Made by a program: the position numbers and the translations under genes. From Coffea arabica (Eukaryota; Streptophyta; Magnoliopsida; Gentianales; Rubiaceae): a stretch of 64,000 nucleotides of DNA. The notes beneath the pieces are model-generated. The model made no database searches and was not told where the DNA came from. It saw only the letters and a list, made by a program, of their open reading frames with translations. The stretch covers positions 16,996,501 through 17,060,500 of the forward strand of contig NC_092323.1 in assembly GCF_036785885.1 (NCBI RefSeq), read 5' to 3'. Each line of letters starts with the position of its first letter. Within the stretch, counting starts at the first letter, position 1. Below, piece by piece: positions 36,901-48,195 of the stretch.

Positions 36901-39900
36901 CTTACACTTACACTCCAAAGTACCAAGACTCATGGTACTTTTTAGATAGTAATGATTAGTTTGCTATAAACTAGAGCTAACATACGGTGCTTTCACCCTC
37001 AACTAACCACATCCCTCATGCAATATTCTGTCTTGTTCTGTTTGTATCTTTTGAGGTCTTGATTAGATCAAGAGTGATAAGCTTTCATTCTTGATGAGTT
37101 GCTGATTTAAGTACACCAACAGGTTTCAGGAAAAATCACCTACTGTGGCCACGAATTTCATGAATTTGTTCCTCAGAGGACAAGTGCTTATATTAGCCAG
37201 CACGATCTTCATTACGGTGAAATGACAGTTCGGGAGACACTGGATTTTGCTGGTAGATGCTTGGGAGTAGGAACCCGATATGATATGCTAGTGGAGTTGT
37301 CAAGAAGAGAGAGAGAAGCAGGTATTAAACCAGATCCTGAGATTGATGCATTCATGAAAGCCACGGCCATGATGGGATTAGAAACCAGCTTGATCACTGA
37401 TTATGTGCTGAAGGTCTGTTGCTTCTGCGCAGATTTAGCTTTCTGCATATTGGACAAGACTAAATATGTTGCTAATGTTCCAACAGATTCTTGGATTGGA
37501 TATTTGTGCTGATATTATGGTGGGAGATGACATGAGAAGAGGCATTTCTGGAGGGCAAAAGAAACGTGTCACTACAGGTATGTGTGAATTTAAGCTTATA
37601 CAGAATTGGTAATTAAGTTTGCTTTACACTGTGAAGTAAAAGATACTGTCTGTATTCGTAATGACATAAAACAGTCAGGTAAACTTGCTTATCCTCTTTC
37701 CGGTTCTCATGAATTAAAGCTCAGTTATCCCACTGCACTCTTGGAATTTATGTGTGATGGTTCGAAGACTCGGCCGAGACCGAGACGTCTCGGCCTAGCC
37801 CGAGACGAGACCGCGACGAAACATTTCCGAGATACGTGACAGGCCGAAACGTCACCGTGAAGGGTTGAAACGGCCGAGTCACTCCGAATCATCCCGAGTC
37901 AACTTGAATTTTTATTATTTTTACTAATTTTTAATTATTTTTATTTATCATATTTTTTATAATTTTTAGAATATTAAATATTTTAAAATTTCACGTCTCG
38001 CTGAGACCGCGACCGATATGCCGAGACCAATGTGGAACGGTCCAAGCCGCGACCGCGACTTTGAACCATGGTGTCAACTGGACTAAAATCGTAATTGTGC
38101 CAAATGCAGGTGAAATGTTGGTAGGACCAGCAAAAGCATTTTTCATGGATGAAATATCAACAGGACTGGACAGTTCCACGACTTTCCAAATAGTCAAGTT
38201 CATGAGACAAATGGTTCACATTAATGATGTAACTATGGTTATCTCTCTCTTACAGCCAGCACCAGAGACATTTGAGCTTTTTGATGATGTTATCCTGCTT
38301 TCCGATGGTTGGATTGTCTACCAAGGACCGCGTGAGAACATTCTTGAGTTCTTTGAATACATGGGATTTAGATGCCCCGAAAGGAAAGGGATTGCAGACT
38401 TTCTTCAAGAGGTTACCTCAAAGAAGGACCAACAGCAGTATTGGTTCAAAAATAACCAGCCTTATTCATATATCTCTCCAAAGGATTTTGCGAATGCCTT
38501 CAGTTCTTTTCACATAGGACAGCAGCTCACAATAGACCTTAGAGTTGCTTATGATAAGACCAGAACCCACCCTGCTGCATTGGTGACACAGCAGTATGGA
38601 ATTTCAAATTGGGAGCTCTTCAGGGCATGCTTCACACGTGAATGGCTGCTCATGAAGCGGAGTTCTTTTGTTTACATATTTAAAACGACACAGATAACCG
38701 TCATGGCAGTAATTACCCTGACAGTGTTTTTAAGAACTGAAATGAAAACTGGTCAAATTGATAATGCTGCTAAGTTTTGGGGAGCATTATACTTCAGTCT
38801 TATCAATGTGATGTTCAATGGAATGGCAGAGCTACCAATGACAGTTGCTAGGCTTCCTGTGTTTTTTAAGCAGAGGGAAAGTCTATTCTACCCAGCATGG
38901 GCCTTTGCAGTACCAATTTGGGTCCTACGTATTCCCATTTCAGTGATGGAGTCCTTAATATGGATTCTTTTGACATATTACTCCGTTGGATTTGCTCCTT
39001 CTGCTATTAGGTAACTTCAAGTTCACATCATTTATTTGAAGCTTTAATGTCATTTCTGTGGTAGTTATCTAATAATACAGCTTTTCTCCTGTTTGTATCC
39101 CCAACTTTTCAGGTTCTTCAAACAGCTCTTGGCATTTATCAGCATACATCATATGGCTCTCTCTTTGTTTCGCTTTATTGCAGCAGCTGGGAGAGTAGAA
39201 GTTGTGGCAAACACCCTTGGAACCTTCACCCTGTTAGTGGTATTTGTGCTAGGAGGATACATTATTGCGAAAGGTGAAAAAACAATTTATACCTGGCACA
39301 AATTTCTTGCTACAATTGATTGTTTATATCTAGTAGCAAAAAAAAAAAAAAAAATGGTCGAACACTTATATTTCTTCACTATATATTTGAATTACTAATA
39401 TATTTTATTGTGCCTCTTTAATTTCACAGATGACATCAAGGATTGGATGATATGGGGTTACTATGTTTCTCCAATGATGTATGGACAAAATGCCATTGCC
39501 ATCAATGAATTTCTTGCTGAAAGATGGAGCAAGGTAATATCTCCTAAGAATTTGCGCTGAAATTTGACGTTTTCTTACAAAGCACTGCCTAACTCTTGAG
39601 TGCCAGATATTAATTCTAGTAATGGTTCTTGACTTTGGTTTTACAGCCCAGCAATGGCTCAGAACCTACAGTTGGAAAGACCATTCTTAAGGACAGAGGT
39701 CTATTTTTCACGGAAACCTGGTACTGGATTGGTGTAGGAGCTCTTTTTGCATTTTCTCTGCTGTTCAATGTTCTTTTTATTGGAGCATTGACATTTTTAA
39801 AGCGTAAGCCCAACATACAACCTTGTTATCTTGCTATTTTGGTTTCTAATATACTATATAGTAAGAAGTCTATGTCTTAATTCCGTGGTGTCAACCTAAT

Positions 39901-42900
39901 GTCAGCTCTAGGAGATAATAAAGCTGTTATTCTTGAGGATGATGAGCAAAACAAGGATAGACGGCAAGTAGCATCAAATCCTGGAGGTTTGTGGTCTATT
40001 CAACTCCAGCTTTTTGCATATGCAACTCAAAGATAAATCCTTCTGCGTCCCTTGATAAAAATGAGTTTTGACAAGGTTTGAAACGTGATATATGCATTTT
40101 TTCCAAAATCCAATGTAAAGTTTAATAGAACTTAGTCAGAAGATAACTGCCAATTCTCTCTGCAATATCCTATTAGTACATTTAAAAAAAAAAAAAAAGG
40201 TAATAGCAATTCTGGGATTTGGTGGTAAGTGTATACTGATATTGGCATGAGTTACCTGATTTGAAGTTCAACAAGCAATTAGTTTTAGGAGACTTTCTTT
40301 TGTTCGCAACATTAGTTGACATCTTATTTTTAAAGGCTTTCATCTGCTCTACACACTTTAAGACAGAAAAGCTTTTGTTATATGCTGTCATTACTACAGG
40401 TGTTCAACTGGCAGTAAGAAGTGCTCAGGAAAATGGAAACTCAATCGTTAGTGAAACAAGCATCCAAACAGCTAGAGGAATGGTTTTGCCTTTCCAGCCG
40501 CTTTCCCTTGCATTCAATCATGTGAATTACTATGTGGACATGCCTGCAGTGAGTGCTATTCATCCTCGACTTGAACTTTGAAGAGACAATGCAAAATCTC
40601 GTTTCTAGATTCTTGTGCATTCTCTGAACTTGCATTTTTATTTGGACATTTGGCTGATATCAGGAAATGAAGACACAAGGGGTTGATGAAGAACGATTGC
40701 AGCTACTGAGAGATATTAGTGGTGCTTTCAGGCCTAGCATTCTGACTGCATTGGTTGGTGTCAGTGGTGCTGGAAAGACCACATTAATGGATGTCTTAGC
40801 AGGTAGAAAGACTGGAGGGTATATTGAAGGAAGCATAAGCATTTCAGGCTACCCAAAAAACCAAGAAACTTTTGCCCGAGTTAGCGGTTATTGTGAACAG
40901 AATGATATCCATTCGCCTTATGTAACTGTTTATGAATCGCTTCTTTACTCAGCCTGGTTACGGCTTGCTTCTGATGTGAATACAGAAACCCGAAAGGCAA
41001 GATCCTGAGCCTGATCAATGCAATCATGACCTTCAATCATTTGATACATTTTATGCATTACTCTTTCTGCCTAGAAATCAATCATGCTTTTACGTTATAA
41101 TTTTCATTTGCCTTTATTACTGCAGATGTTTGTAGAAGAAGTCATGGACTTGGTTGAGCTTAATCCTTTGAGGAATGCTCTTGTTGGACTTCCAGGAGTT
41201 GACGGTCTTTCAACTGAGCAGAGAAAGAGACTTACTATTGCTGTTGAATTAGTTGCTAATCCTTCCATCATCTTTATGGATGAGCCCACTTCAGGACTTG
41301 ATGCCAGAGCTGCTGCAGTTGTAATGCGTACAGTTAGAAACACTGTGAATACAGGTCGAACTGTGGTGTGCACAATTCACCAGCCAAGCATAGATATTTT
41401 TGAAGCTTTTGATGAGGTTTGCTCAATTTTCATACTCATCACACTTGATCCTTATCTAATGCACTCCAACTTGTACTAAAATCTTTCTTTTATCTTCAGC
41501 TGCTGTTGATGAAGAGAGGAGGACAAGTGATATATGCAGGACCGCTTGGTCCCCATTCTCACGAGCTTATCAAATATTTCGAGGTGAGGTTTCTCATTTA
41601 ATCATATTATTGCTTGCTTGGTGCCTTCACTCTTCTCCAGCAGTTGTTAAATTTCATCCTGACACCATAATTACTACCTAGAGTGCAACATCTCTGGAAT
41701 AGAAACTGTGTAGTAGACAATCTCAGACTTGTTTCTGCTTATTCAGATATCAGCATGTTGGGCATACAGTCCCCATTCAAAATGTCTCATAATGTGGCTC
41801 TTAAAGCCTGAGCCCTGAGGAGAGGATAAGAATACAATGTTCTCCTAAATTTAAATCTTATCAACTTGCAGGTTATACCAGGCGTTCCCAAGATAAAAGA
41901 GGGCTATAATCCGGCTACCTGGATGTTGGATGTCAGCACCTCTGCAATGGAGGCCCAACTTGAGGTTGATTTTGCAGTAATATATGCCAACTCTGAACTT
42001 TACAGGTAAAAGAACATAAAAGTCACAGAGTTTTCTGCACAAATTCCTCAAGAAAGTAGCATCTGTCTCTCCATATATTCTCTAAGATTCTTGACTTCTT
42101 TCTTGATTCACGTTTCCAGGAGAAATCAGGAGCTAATAAAGGAACTAAGCACCCCTGTACCAGGTTCCAAGGACCTACATTTTCCTACTCGGTACTCTCA
42201 GTCCTTTTTAGTTCAATGCAAGGCTTGTTTTTGGAAACACAACTGGTCATACTGGAGGAATTCACAGTATAATGCCATCAGATTCTTCATGACAGTTGTC
42301 TTCGGACTTATATTTGGTGTTATCTTTTGGGACAAAGGAAATGTAATGTAAGTACAACTTCTCCTTATTTCATCAGCATAGCAAACTTTCAAATCCGTAA
42401 CCTGTTGCATGATGATAAAGTCCAGTCAATTCAGTTGCATTCTGCTAATATCAGGTTCAAGTATTTTATTTATCTGTTAACAGATTTAAGCAGCAAGACT
42501 TAATTAATTTACTGGGAGCTATTTATGCTGCTGTTCTTTTCCTCGGAGCTACCAATGCTTCTGCAGTGCAATCTGTTGTAGCAATTGAAAGAACAGTTTT
42601 TTACCGTGAAAGAGCAGCAGGAATGTATTCAGAGTTGCCTTACGCGTTTGCTCAGGTGAGACAAGCTTATGACATTCATGTTTTGCTAAGCAGCTATCAT
42701 CTAGAATTTTTTAGTTCTAACTTATATACTTGTGTATCTCATCATTGCAGGTTGCAATAGAAACTATTTATGTTGCAATTCAGACTCTAGTATATACACT
42801 TCTTTTATACTCCATGATTGGATTCCAGTGGACTGGCCAGAAGTTCTTCTATTTCTACTATTTCATCTTCATGTGTTACACCTACTTCTCAATGTACGGG

Positions 42901-43462
42901 ATGATGGTTATCGCGCTAACTCCTGGCCAACAAATTGCTGCAATTGTCATGTCATTCTTCTTGAATTTCTGGAATCTGTTCTCTGGTTTCCTCATCCCAC
43001 GTCCCGTACGTATACAGGCCTTGTTTTCAATTGATTATTTCGCTTGATTAAAAATTCTGATTTTGGAAAATCAATAATTTCTCTTCTTGAGTTTTTCGAT
43101 CGATCATTTCACCAAATTCACTCCACTCATGGGTAGAATTTTTTAACTTAGCAAGTATGCCACCATTAATTTTGAAGTTGAATGTTTTGCAGCTTATCCC
43201 AGTTTGGTGGAGGTGGTACTACTGGTGCTCTCCAGTTGCATGGTCAATTTATGGTATTTTTGCATCACAACTTGGTGACAGGACCAAAGACATTGAACTC
43301 TCTGATAAAAGCACAATGCCAATCAACAAATTCCTCAAGGATAACTTGGGCTATGACCATGATTTCCTCATTCCAGTGGTTTTTGCCCACCTTGGTTGGG
43401 TCCTCCTATTCTTCTTGGTCTTTGCCTATGGCATCAAGTTTCTCAATTTCCAAAGGAGATGA
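33935..43462 (+). CDS. ABCG full-size transporter, pleiotropic drug resistance (PDR) type
   Basis: Twenty exons: 33935-34296, 34477-34597, 34987-35075, 35224-35308, 37123-37413, 37487-37577, 38110-39010, 39113-39273, 39430-39533, 39647-39803, 39906-39986, 40400-40548, 40664-40996, 41126-41416, 41500-41583, 41872-42005, 42120-42347, 42484-42655, 42751-43005, 43193-43462. The 4359 nt stay in frame (1452 aa), the usual PDR length. Order is NBD-TMD-NBD-TMD. NBD1 has Walker [10 protein letters not shown] (197-205), signature ISGGQKKR (336-343) and Walker B FFMDE (to 361). NBD2 has GVSGAGKTT (896-904), [10 protein letters not shown] (1003-1012) and IIFMDE (to 1028). PDR marks include [15 protein letters not shown] and [23 protein letters not shown] text. 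It should be an ATP-driven plasma-membrane exporter of terpenoids, alkaloids or phenolics; the substrate is unknown. The start gives [19 protein letters not shown]. One intron (40997-41125) is GC-AG. Intron 6 carries a hAT MITE and intron 4 a SINE. Confidence 0.95.
35480..35695. repeat. Imperfect inverted repeat in ABCG intron 4
   Basis: ttaattaattatccttaaaaccattattttaaaa (near 35498-35535) and its inverted counterpart near 35642-35680 form arms of about 40 bp around an A-rich loop. It probably is the core of a small MITE. Confidence 0.45.
35930..36078 (+). mobile_element. SINE in ABCG intron 4
   Basis: A box-A-like ggcttagtggctaagg and a box-B-like agttccgaattgg are followed by a variable body and an aaaataaaataaaat tail. 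A direct repeat, attgtttg, flanks the insertion at 35922-35929 and 36079-36086. It lies in the sense orientation of the transporter gene. Confidence 0.65.
37756..38070. mobile_element. hAT MITE in ABCG intron 6, degraded copy
   Basis: The left end gatggttcgaagact and right end actttgaaccatg match the ends of the intact copy at 58291-58687. Both share cggccgag / ccgagtca words and the gagaccgcgaccgatatgcc block near the right end. The element lies wholly within the intron, between the donor at 37578 and the acceptor ending at 38109, about 40 bp from the acceptor. Confidence 0.75.
40997..41125 (+). other. GC-AG intron of the ABCG gene
   Basis: The upstream exon ends CGAAAG and the intron starts GCAAGA; it ends TACTGCAG. 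No GT is available at this position, and using the GC donor joins ...TETRK to MFVEEVMDL, which is the conserved PDR sequence. The donor AAG|GCAAGA is the consensus of plant GC donors. Confidence 0.85.
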
Positions 43463-43816
43463 GAAACCCTCCAGTAGTTTTTGGCTAAGCAGATAGGAGT
43501 AGCTATCTTTCACGTCATCTTTTCGTTATATTTATTGGTTTTCTGTTACTTTTGTGCCCTACGGGCACAGGTTAAAAGCTAGCATACGAATCAGAGGGGT
43601 GAGTCCATCATAAAATTCGAACTGTAATCTAAGATGCACTTCAACTGACCTAGTCGTTTTGGTTTTCTTTTAACCTAAGAAGACGATTGGTATGATAATG
43701 ATGAAAGTTAAGAGAATAAAAATTTGGGAGTAGGATCTGTAATAGAACCTGAGACATTATTGTCCCTCAGAAAATGACCACTTAATAGTTATGTGCATGC
43801 AACTTTTAGTAGCAAG

Positions 43817-44022
43817 CTAACACAAGTTGGCTCAGTTAGCAAGAACGAAATACTTTTCTACAAAAAATCGTGTGTTTGAATCCCATTGTCGATGTGAATG
43901 TTGTATTGGTGGGCGATCTGTAAAAACTTCTACAAGAGACTTGTGGTTTTGGAGACATGCCTTGATTCGTGATGATGATTAGAGCGGAACTTATCCAAAC
44001 TTTTTATTACCAAAAAAGAAAA
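43817..44022 (+). mobile_element. SINE with 16-bp target duplication
   Basis: The flanking repeats are aacttttagtagcaag (43801-43816) and aacttttagtggcaag (44023-44038), one mismatch. The head reads gttggctcagttagcaag (box A) and then gtgtgtttgaatcccat (box B), as in a tRNA. The body includes ttgattcgtgatgatgat and ends in an A-rich tract. The tRNA-like part is only the SINE head; there is no tRNA gene here. Confidence 0.8.
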
Positions 44023-44432
44023 AACTTTTAGTGGCAAGTCTTTTTTCATAAATAATATGAGTAGCAGGTTTATCAATCTCCTTGTGTTGTTTCACCTTTT
44101 AGCAATTCTTTTCCTTCTTAGAAAAATAAGTATCAAGTTTATTTCGTTGTAGTACTCATTTATAAGAAAAAATTCAGGCATTCAATTTCCCTGCAAAGCA
44201 TGCATTTCCAATCTGACGTTGTTTTCTTCTTTAAAAAAAAAATAAACACGTAAACAATAAGCAATTTAACAATTTTGTGAAATTTTTTTCTGGAATAGCT
44301 GGACTGCTCGTGTAAAATTCACCTTACATTGTGGTCCATCTGGTTAAAGCCTAGATGAAGCCCATAAAGTGGTAACAAATGTAATCAACCTAGAAAACAA
44401 GCTTAAGCTCATTAGCCAAATCATAAAATTAA

Positions 44433-44873
44433 GGGCAAATTCCACTTTACCCCCTGTGGTTTAGTGTTTTTTTACATAACTCCTCTATAGTTTCAAAAAC
44501 TATACATAACGCATTCATGGTTTGGATTAAAGTGTCAAAGTGATGAAAATAGTCATTCTTAAAGGAATTTTTAAAAATGTCGAAATTACCCTTATAAATA
44601 TATGATGCACTAACCCTGTATGATTTTTATATTTTACCATATAACTCCCTTATGGTTTTCAAAATATACATAAAATCCCCCTTGGTTAATAAATAATTTT
44701 CAACTTTATATAAGGGTATTTTTGACATTTTAGATAACTCCGTTACGGATAATCATTTCTGTCACTTTGACACTTTAATCCAAAACATGAGTAGGTTATG
44801 TATAGCTTTTAAAATCACAGGGGGGGTTATGTAAAAAAAATTAAACCACAGGGGGGTAAAGTGGAATTTGCCC
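44433..44873. mobile_element. MULE-type foldback MITE, copy 1
   Basis: The ends GGGCAAATTCCACTTTACCC and GGGTAAAGTGGAATTTGCCC are perfect inverted repeats, and the arms continue for over 100 bp (ggtttagtg..., atacataac...). A perfect 9-bp duplication, taaaattaa, flanks it (44424-44432, 44874-44882), the length made by Mutator-like transposases. It has no coding sequence. A second copy is at 63166-63681. Confidence 0.85.
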
Positions 44874-45396
44874 TAAAATTAAATATTACCAACGGGAAAC
44901 AATTGTTAATTGATTTTCTACTCAATTTTAGGACAATTATTTTTATCAATCCCTTCAAAATCTTGGTTTAAAATACATGGAGAACATATTTTCTTTCTAG
45001 AATCTATCTTAATATATTAGTTGAATCTCATTTAATTTTTTTTTTATTTTCAACATTACCTTTAATTCAATGTTCAATTACAAAAAATTGGGCCTGCATT
45101 GCTAAACATACTTATTTAACTTATTTAAATGTTCATTTCTAGTCCTATGAATGGGATATGAAACTACTACAAAATATGTTTTACCTTCATTTTCTGGAAA
45201 ATAATAATGAAAATATTTTTCAAATGTGTATCTACAAAACGCATAATAATTGACTTACCATGAAAGCAAAAAAAGCATCTAATTGAATCCTTGTCTTCAT
45301 ATGTTTGTGTGTGTGTGTGTGTATATGCTAAGCTCTCTTATTGATCATCCCAAAAAAAAAAAGAAAAAAATAAAGGTTCCCAATGGACTCTTTAGG

Positions 45397-45688
45397 GTGC
45401 GGTTGATAAAATTGAAATTTGAAAATTAAAAGTTAAAATCTGAAATCTGAAGTCTAAATCCATTAAATTACTAAATTTTTAAGTACTAGATTTGATATAT
45501 TTAAGTATATATCACATTAAGTGATAAGTGAATAGCTTATTACTTATTTTTGGAGCAAGTTTTGAGTAAAAAATTCGGTGATAATTAATTAATTCAGATG
45601 TTCTATTTTTGGTTATCAAACACGTTTGAACATGTTAAGATCTGACCATTAAATTTAGGTGCTAAATTGAGTTATCAAGTAGAATCTT
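45397..45688 (+). mobile_element. GATAA-end MITE upstream of the IDA-like relic
   Basis: It begins gggtgcggttgataaaattg and ends gagttatcaagtagaatc, with inner words cacattaagtgataagtgaa and taattaattcagatgttc shared with the copies at 29466, 47851 and 16255. Its right edge is only about 20 bp from the first leucine-rich codons of the pseudogene. Confidence 0.6.
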
Positions 45689-45689
45689 A

Positions 45690-46030
45690 ATCTCTTCCTC
45701 ACAAAGTGTGCATCTTTTATGGCACATACTTTTGCTCTCTTTTCTTGTTTTCATCCTCTTCAACTCCATAGTGGCAAGCAGACAAGAGTTGAGTTTTGAG
45801 CCATATACTCTGCCCCCGAATAAGGTGTTTTCCAGGCTTTCAAGGGGTGCCCATCCCTCCATCGGGTCATACAAAGGAGCCTCTACCGCCTCTAAGGGCC
45901 ACCTGCTTGACTCCGAGGTAGGGCATTCCCTGGACTTCCAAAAAGGGTACCTATCCCTCCATCAGGCGTTGCAAAGGATCTGCCGCCACCAGCACCACTA
46001 CTAGGGCCACCCGTGGAACAAAATCCCTAA
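45690..46030 (+). pseudogene. IDA-LIKE (IDL) peptide precursor, broken
   Basis: From 45708 one frame reads a signal-peptide-like stretch (LLWHILLLSFLVFILFNSIVA) and SFEPYTLPPNK. The frame then changes: at 45844-45867 the next frame reads GVPIPPSG, the core (PIP) motif of IDA/IDL floral-abscission peptides, and stops at 45919. A third frame reads RVPIPPSG at 45944-45967 and runs to a stop at 46028. An intact ancestor would have been a secreted prepropeptide with two PIP motifs, acting through HAESA-type receptor kinases in cell separation or defence. No ATG begins the signal frame; a MITE ends just upstream. At least two indels plus loss of the start argue for a pseudogene, unless the assembly has indel errors. 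The long frame that crosses the region in frame one is not the protein. Confidence 0.55.
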
Positions 46031-46117
46031 ATAATGAGTATCCCAGTTCCTGAAATATTGATATAATACTAATAACTAACTGTTATCAAGGTCTAGATTA
46101 CATAACTAGGTGCTCCT

Positions 46118-46445
46118 CTTTTTTTTTTTTTTGGATACAAAGGAGAGGCAAATGCCTCTTAACACGTTACTAAGCGCGGGACTGTTAACCCAATTACATC
46201 AGCTCCTAACAGCTCCCTGAGTCCTGTTGGTGGATGTTCTATCAATCCATTTGACAGCTGTAGCTGGATTGCTTCCTTTCCTAGCTAGTCTGCGCATCTA
46301 TTTCCTTCCCTCCAGATGTGTTGCAGTTTGCATGACCATTCTCTATTCTTCATGGTTCTTATCTGCCTGACCAAGTTATGGTAAGGCGATGTGGCCACTG
46401 CTTCTACTATCAGCTCCAATCCCACTTTTGAGTCCGACTCTACCC
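46118..46445 (-). mobile_element. 5'-truncated LINE remnant with RNase-H-like domain
   Basis: On the minus strand the sequence encodes VESDSKVGLELIVEAVA and, further on, LQHIWREGNRCAD followed by a stop. This is the C-terminal part of the RNase-H-like domain (H-I-x-R-E-x-N-x-x-A-D) common in plant non-LTR elements. A T-run at 46118-46131 is the A-tail in plus-strand view. The stop after the key Asp and the loss of everything upstream show that it is dead. Its head ends where the large foldback begins. Confidence 0.7.
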
Positions 46446-47047
46446 AATAAAAAATGGATAAAACCGAATGGAGCCATTTTTTAACGGAACAATAATTTGC
46501 AATGGACGAAATGCTCCATTCTTCTCCTTCTTCCCTCTGCCTTTCTGGAACCCCAAAATTTTTTTGCCAATCTGTGGATCTTTAAACCTTTCATCCTCAG
46601 AGCATCTGCCAGTGGTTCTGAAGTCTCATTTTTGCCTAATGAGGAGCAAAAGTTCTGAAGTTTCCAATGGTTCATCAACTCCATTCTGCAACTGTGGGTT
46701 GAGAACAAAAATGAAGTCTCCAGTTGCTCTTTACAAGGAATCTTCTTCCCGGATTCTCGCCGCGCCAACAGGTGCTCATTTTTGTTCTCAACCCATAGTT
46801 GCAGAATGGAGTTGATGAACCACTGGAGACTTCAGAACTTCTGCTCCTCATTAGGCAAAAATGAGACTTCAAAACCATTGGCAGATGCTCTAAGGATGAA
46901 AGGTTTAAAGATCCAGAGATTGGCAAAAAAATTTTGGGGTTGCAGAAAGGTAGAGGGAAGAAGGAGAAGAATGGAGCTTTTCATCCGTTGCAAATTATTG
47001 TTCCATTAAAAAATGGCTCCATTTGGTTTTACCCATTTTTTGTTGGG
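46441..47047. mobile_element. 607-bp foldback element with ~270-bp arms
   Basis: The left arm 46441-46714 and right arm 46776-47047 are inverted copies with only scattered mismatches (for example ggagccattttttaac against gttccattaaaaaatggctcc). They enclose a 61-nt loop. The ends are TACCCAA-AAAAAATGG and its complement. There is no reading frame of its own: frames on the two strands mirror one another because of the symmetry. No clear target duplication was found. A transcript across it would fold into a long hairpin. Confidence 0.8.
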
Positions 47048-47256
47048 TAAAACCATTGGTTCTAATGATAAATTTGCCAATTCCCATCAATTGTCCTTAA
47101 TTGGCCAAAATTACGGAACTTTGAGGATGAAATGTGCTTTGGGTGAAACTTTGAGGATGAAATTAGTCAACAACCCAAACTTTGAGGATGAAAAGTGCAT
47201 TTTTCCCTTAGTGTAAATAATCATGAAAAATTGTCATCATGTAGTTACATCAAATG

Positions 47257-47428
47257 GCCCTCCCTGGGTTAGCTCTTCTGGTAGCAAGCGCCTCTTCAGG
47301 CCACGCTTACCAGGTTTCGAGTCTTGCCTGGGGCTACCGCGTCCGAGGGGGTAGGGCCTCCCTTCTCGGGCCGCAGGGAGATTAGTCGGGCCGAAAACCT
47401 GGATACCCCCTGTGTCTGAAAAAAAAAA
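47257..47428 (+). mobile_element. SINE with 18-bp target duplication
   Basis: The direct repeat atgtagttacatca(a/g)atg occurs at 47239-47256 and 47429-47446, one mismatch. The body runs from a box-A-like gttagctcttctggtagc through ggtttcgagtcttgcc (box B) to gggagattagtcgggccg, ctggatacccc and an A-tail. The related segment at 56185 lacks this insertion, so the empty site is present in the same window. Confidence 0.85.
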
Positions 47429-48195
47429 ATGTAGTTACATCAGATGCGTTGCATCCGTTACAAAAGCAAATACGGAAACTCGTCTAACAATCTTAAATTC
47501 ATGTGTCATCTTCCACAAATTTAATTATTATCAAGAGTAAAGTAAATCTTATATACAATATCATCATTGAATTCATGATATATGTGCAAAAGTTGAATTT
47601 AAAATTCAATTTTTGCATAGTTGTCATTCATCCAACGCTGACACAATGTCAGTGTAGGCAAGATTAATCCTATTACTAATGCCAAAATGGCAAGAAGCCA
47701 AGATTTGAAGTCTAATTAACCCCAGAATCCAACTAATAGCTATGAAGACAGAAAATTCCACCAAAACTCGGCAAGCTGTTTCTACAGCAAAACAAAAAAA
47801 TACATCTGAAGAGATTACATTTAATAGGTTTGTACACATAAACACATTATGGGAGAGTTTGATAAAACTGAAATCTGAAATTTGAAATTTGAATCCATTA
47901 AATTAGTGAATTATTAAGTGCTAAATCTGATACATGTATATCATATTAAGTGATAAGTAAATAGTTTATTAGTTATTTTTTAAAGCAAGTTTTGTCTAGA
48001 AAATTTAGTGCCACTTAATTAATTCAGATGTTCAATTTTTTGTTATCAAATGCGTCGAAACATGTAAAAATCTGAACTCATTAAATTTAAATGTTGAATT
48101 GAATTATCAAACAAGACCTTGAAAATAGTGGAATAGTAGCTCAAAACTAGTTGCGCTTGCATTGATGATTTTTAACTTGTCTTTGTCCTTTTTTT
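47429..48195. repeat. Duplicated segment, copy A (with insertions)
   Basis: In order this matches 56185-56545: gcgttgcatccgttacaaaagcaaatacgg, cttccacaaatttaat, the gaagacagaaaattccacc block and gctcaaaactagttg...gatgatttttaacttgtctt. Copy A is interrupted by a TATACACTGAC-type MITE (about 47530-47675) and the GATAA MITE (47851-48121). The minus-strand frame over it has a similar but unrecognised frame in copy B; I see no known protein. Confidence 0.65.
47851..48121 (+). mobile_element. GATAA-end MITE inside duplicated segment copy A
   Basis: It runs from gggagagtttgataaaactg to gaattatcaaacaagacc. Copy B of the host segment is uninterrupted at this place (about 56473), which confirms the insertion limits roughly. 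Confidence 0.65.

Noticed and set aside
38061..38109. ATG-led extension of ABCG exon 7
   Set aside because: It comes from the MITE end and intron; the acceptor at 38109 restores the conserved frame.
43817..43900. tRNA gene
   Set aside because: Box A and B are present but the fold and acceptor stem are not, and the unit has a SINE tail and target duplication.
45708..46004. 98-codon open frame as a real small protein
   Set aside because: It starts with GTG, and its C-terminal part reads the PIP-motif DNA in the wrong frame; the conserved motifs are in the other two frames.
46468..47009. Overlapping frames on both strands
   Set aside because: They are mirror images produced by the foldback arms and have no motif.
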